Origin: Bordetella parapertussis
GTDB taxonomy: Bacteria > Pseudomonadota > Gammaproteobacteria > Burkholderiales > Burkholderiaceae_C
Assembly: GCA_943328885.2 (NCBI GenBank)
Contig: CALQBT020000120.1
Coordinates: forward strand, 1-7,505
Length of the DNA: 7,505 bases
Reading direction: 5' to 3'
Made by a program: the position numbers and the translations under genes. Shown here piece by piece: positions 5,833-7,505 of the stretch (positions are counted from its first letter, which is position 1; every line of letters starts with the position of its first letter). The notes below the pieces were generated by a model. It searched no databases. It saw nothing but the letters and a program-made list of their open reading frames with translations, and had not been told where the DNA came from.

Positions 5833-6803
5833 TTCAGTCCCATCCCTTTGTTGATGTCGGTGGCATTGAGCTTGCCATTGCTTGGCACGCCGGTCGCAGT
5901 TGCCAGCGCTGCAACCGAGGCAGCTGCTGCGGCGCTCGGCACGCCCTCGCCGAACTTGCCAACGTACTCAATCTTGGCGGCAGCACGCAGGGTCTTGACG
6001 TCTTCGTCGATCAGCTTGCGCTTGCGCTCGTTGCTGAGAAATTGTTCGATCGCCGGTCTGGCCTGTTCTTCGCTGACAGGCTGGCTGCGCGAGCTTGCCA
6101 GCACGAGCACTTGCACGCCGTTCGGTCCCTGGTTGAGGATCGCTTGACCGTCCCGCATCTTGGCCAGACCGTCCAAGGCTTGCAGTGGTAATTGTTCTGC
6201 CGCTCGCACGGCCTGATTGCCCGAAAACTTGAAATCGTTGCTCTTGAGGTATTCAAGAAAGTCGTTGATGTTCTTGGCTGCGCTCAGCTTTTCTCGCAGC
6301 AAGCCCGCTTGATCAGGCTTGGCCTCGATGCCGATCTCCTGCAGGCTGTAGATGCGACGTTCCTTGAACAGCGCAGGCTTTTCCTCGTAGTACTTCTTGA
6401 TTTCTTCGGGCGTTGGCTTAGGCGCTGCCTCACCGACTCGCTCTAGATAGGCGCGGGCGATGATGTCGCGCTTGGCCGCCTCAAGCTGCTGCACGACACG
6501 TGGGTCACGGTCAACCTTGAGGTCGTCGGCCTTTTGCAGCGCGAGTTCCTGGTCGATCAGCCGCTCGAGGATTTGCTTGCTGGCCGCGTCAGTCTGCTCA
6601 GGCTTGAGGCCGCGCTGCTGCTGCAGCACGAAGTTGATCTGGTGGACGGTGATCTCTGACTTGTTGACCTTGACCGCCGTCTGGCTGGCAGCTTTGTCTT
6701 TCTTGTCGCCGCAGCCGGTCAACAAGACAAGCGTAACGGCCAATGCGATCAGTCGGATCTTGGAGTCTCTATTGAATGTTGGCCCACTTCTTTGCTGGTT
6801 CAT
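5829..6803 (-). CDS. epsD: EpsD, SurA/PpiC-like EPS lipoprotein
   Basis: A 324-residue lipoprotein of the EpsD family, annotated as peptidyl-prolyl cis-trans isomerase by similarity to the SurA/PpiC group. A basic N-terminus and hydrophobic core (16-29) end in the lipobox LTGC, with Cys31 as lipidation site. The +2 residue is Gly, not Asp, so Lol sorting to the outer membrane is expected. The mature part is Lys/Glu/Gln-rich and helical, with a SurA-N-like segment (about 45-130) and a degenerate parvulin-like region (about 130-245). The last 35 or so residues are Ala-rich low complexity ending in INKGMGLK. ATG at 6803 is preferred over the in-frame GTG at 6875, which would add 24 polar residues ahead of the signal and has no ribosome site; AGGAG lies 11 nt upstream of the ATG. 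First gene of the visible eps block. The role as assembly factor or chaperone is inference, and isomerase activity is unproven. Confidence 0.9.
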   Translation of the reverse strand: MNQQRSGPTFNRDSKIRLIALAVTLVLLTGCGDKKDKAASQTAVKVNKSEITVHQINFVLQQQRGLKPEQTDAASKQILERLIDQELALQKADDLKVDRDPRVVQQLEAAKRDIIARAYLERVGEAAPKPTPEEIKKYYEEKPALFKERRIYSLQEIGIEAKPDQAGLLREKLSAAKNINDFLEYLKSNDFKFSGNQAVRAAEQLPLQALDGLAKMRDGQAILNQGPNGVQVLVLASSRSQPVSEEQARPAIEQFLSNERKRKLIDEDVKTLRAAAKIEYVGKFGEGVPSAAAAASVAALATATGVPSNGKLNATDINKGMGLK

Positions 6804-6814
6804 GCTTTCTGAGA

Positions 6815-6819
6815 CTCCT
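6815..6819 (-). promoter_or_regulatory. Ribosome binding site of epsD
   Basis: AGGAG on the minus strand, 11 nt before the ATG at 6803. The spacing is a little long, but it is the only good match near the possible starts and favours the ATG, which also places the lipoprotein signal at the N-terminus. Confidence 0.5.
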
Positions 6820-7041
6820 GGCCCACTGCTGTCGGTGTCGCGGCAGCGCCTTTGCGGCTCGGCCTCCCTAATCACGCTGAAAGTGTAGAGGCCGAACGGC
6901 GTTAATCCCTAGCCTGTAGTACGCTCAAACGAGGGGCTTGCATGACTAGCTTCACGCCGGACGCGTCAATCTAGCTGGGGCTTTGGGGTTCGCGCTGTGC
7001 GCGGCTAGGCGCTGTGTGATGCTGGGGTCTTGGCGGGTCAG

Positions 7042-7058
7042 GGCTGCGATTTGCAGCC
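7042..7058 (-). terminator. Short hairpin downstream of hipA, weak terminator candidate
   Basis: GGCTGC and GCAGCC form a perfect 6-bp stem around a 5-nt loop, starting about 7 nt after the hipA stop on the minus strand. No T-rich tract follows on that strand, so intrinsic termination is doubtful; it may simply be a 3' stabilising hairpin or chance. Confidence 0.25.
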
Positions 7059-7064
7059 GAACTG

Positions 7065-7505
7065 TCAGGGTGGCGCTTCGCGCTGCGACTGCAAGAACTC
7101 TCGGTCGATTTGCCGAGACAGCAATTCAATGTCGCGCGCGGCCACGCCTGCGGCCTGGAAGTGCTCACGCCAGCCAGCCACCACGCCGGCCACTTCAGCG
7201 CAAAGCTGGCTGGCCCCCGCGTGCGTCAGCGAGAAAGACCGATGCTCGGTCATCGCGTTTGCCAAGGTGGCGCCAGCGCCATCTCGGCCCACCCGCATCT
7301 GCTGATATCCCAGCGCTTGACCTGACGGCAATATGTCGTAGGCCGGCGACAGCCGGTAACAATTCGCTGCGTCCGCCAACAGCGAGTGATTCTTCTCGTG
7401 ATCGTCGGTGTTGTCGATCAGGATGTTGAAGACCATGCGCCTGAACAACTCTTGCTGCTGCGCTCGCACTTGGTCAGGCCGCCCCAAGCGGCGAATCAGT
7501 TGCGC
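7065..7505 (-). CDS. HipA-type serine/threonine kinase, C-terminal part (5' end cut by window edge)
   Basis: A frame of 146 codons runs in from the right edge to a TGA at 7067-7065, so only the C-terminal lobe is visible. It carries the HipA-family active-site loop NTDDHEKN, with its catalytic-type Asp, and about 20 residues further LSPAYDILP, which holds the second, metal-binding-type Asp. Both key acidic residues are intact, so the enzyme could be active. HipA kinases phosphorylate targets such as glutamyl-tRNA synthetase and act as toxins when freed from the HipB repressor, which is usually encoded next to hipA; hipB would lie outside the window if present. The gene is on the same strand as the eps genes and upstream of them but shows no functional link. 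Which HipA subfamily it belongs to cannot be decided from this fragment. Confidence 0.83.
   Translation of the reverse strand, partial: AQLIRRLGRPDQVRAQQQELFRRMVFNILIDNTDDHEKNHSLLADAANCYRLSPAYDILPSGQALGYQQMRVGRDGAGATLANAMTEHRSFSLTHAGASQLCAEVAGVVAGWREHFQAAGVAARDIELLSRQIDREFLQSQREAPP

Larger units (their letters stand above)
6804..7064 (-). other. hipA-epsD intergenic region, probable leader of the eps operon
   Basis: This 261-nt gap is the only sizeable non-coding stretch in the window and no gene is supported in it. It holds four CTAG tetranucleotides (6908, 6946, 6971, 7005), a palindromic GACGCGTC (6960-6967), a direct repeat of GCGCTGTG (6992-6999 and 7009-7016, period 17) and a short hairpin just after hipA. 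No convincing sigma-70 promoter was found: the best -35-like TTGA boxes on the minus strand have poor -10 partners. No GG-N10-GC sigma-54 element was seen either. It is nevertheless where transcription of epsD would be expected to start. Confidence 0.35.

Noticed and set aside
6903..6930. Possible sigma-70 promoter on the minus strand (TTGAGC, 17 nt, TTAACG)
   Set aside because: The -10 element matches the consensus at only two of six positions. It is too weak to report as a promoter.
1..7505. CRISPR arrays, tRNA or rRNA genes, insertion sequences
   Set aside because: No regular repeat-spacer pattern, no tRNA-like or rRNA-like sequence, and no transposase or terminal inverted repeats were recognised by eye on either strand.

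Overview
The window is part of a high-GC (about 60% by eye) proteobacterial chromosome. It carries an exopolysaccharide (EPS) export and assembly operon of the exosortase-B type. The gene order epsD-epsE-epsF-epsG-xrtB/epsH-epsI is the one known from methanolan-type EPS loci of Betaproteobacteria. A Burkholderiales or Methylophilales-like host is the best guess; this is inference from family content and base composition, not from a phylogenetic marker.

Layout: every supported gene is on the minus strand, so transcription runs from right to left. From the right edge there is the C-terminal part of a HipA-type kinase (7065-7505, cut by the window edge), then an intergenic stretch of about 260 nt that probably holds the start of the eps transcription unit. 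The tightly packed eps genes follow: epsD (SurA-like lipoprotein), epsE (Wza-like export protein), epsF (Wzz-like chain-length protein), epsG (BY-kinase-like P-loop ATPase), xrtB (exosortase B) and epsI (DUF3485 exosortase partner). After a 90-nt gap comes a polytopic membrane protein, probably an O-antigen polymerase/ligase-like protein, that runs off the left edge. Gene junctions are 4-nt overlaps (epsD/epsE, xrtB/epsI) or gaps of 2, 3 and 17 nt, so the block is almost certainly co-transcribed and partly translationally coupled.

How the genes fit together: EpsF (inner-membrane co-polymerase) and EpsG (its cytoplasmic ATPase) should control polymer length. The polytopic protein at the left edge could polymerise or ligate repeat units. 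EpsE should carry polymer across the periplasm and outer membrane, with EpsD as an outer-membrane-anchored periplasmic accessory. XrtB and EpsI form the protein-sorting arm, which in other organisms processes PEP-CTERM-type surface proteins; no substrate gene lies in this window.

The most interesting point is the N-terminus of EpsG. It carries two tandem 24-residue motifs separated by 5 residues, the arrangement of the MshEN cyclic-di-GMP-binding domain. The second motif is nearly canonical and the first is degenerate. This suggests direct second-messenger input into EPS chain-length control, or a remnant of it.
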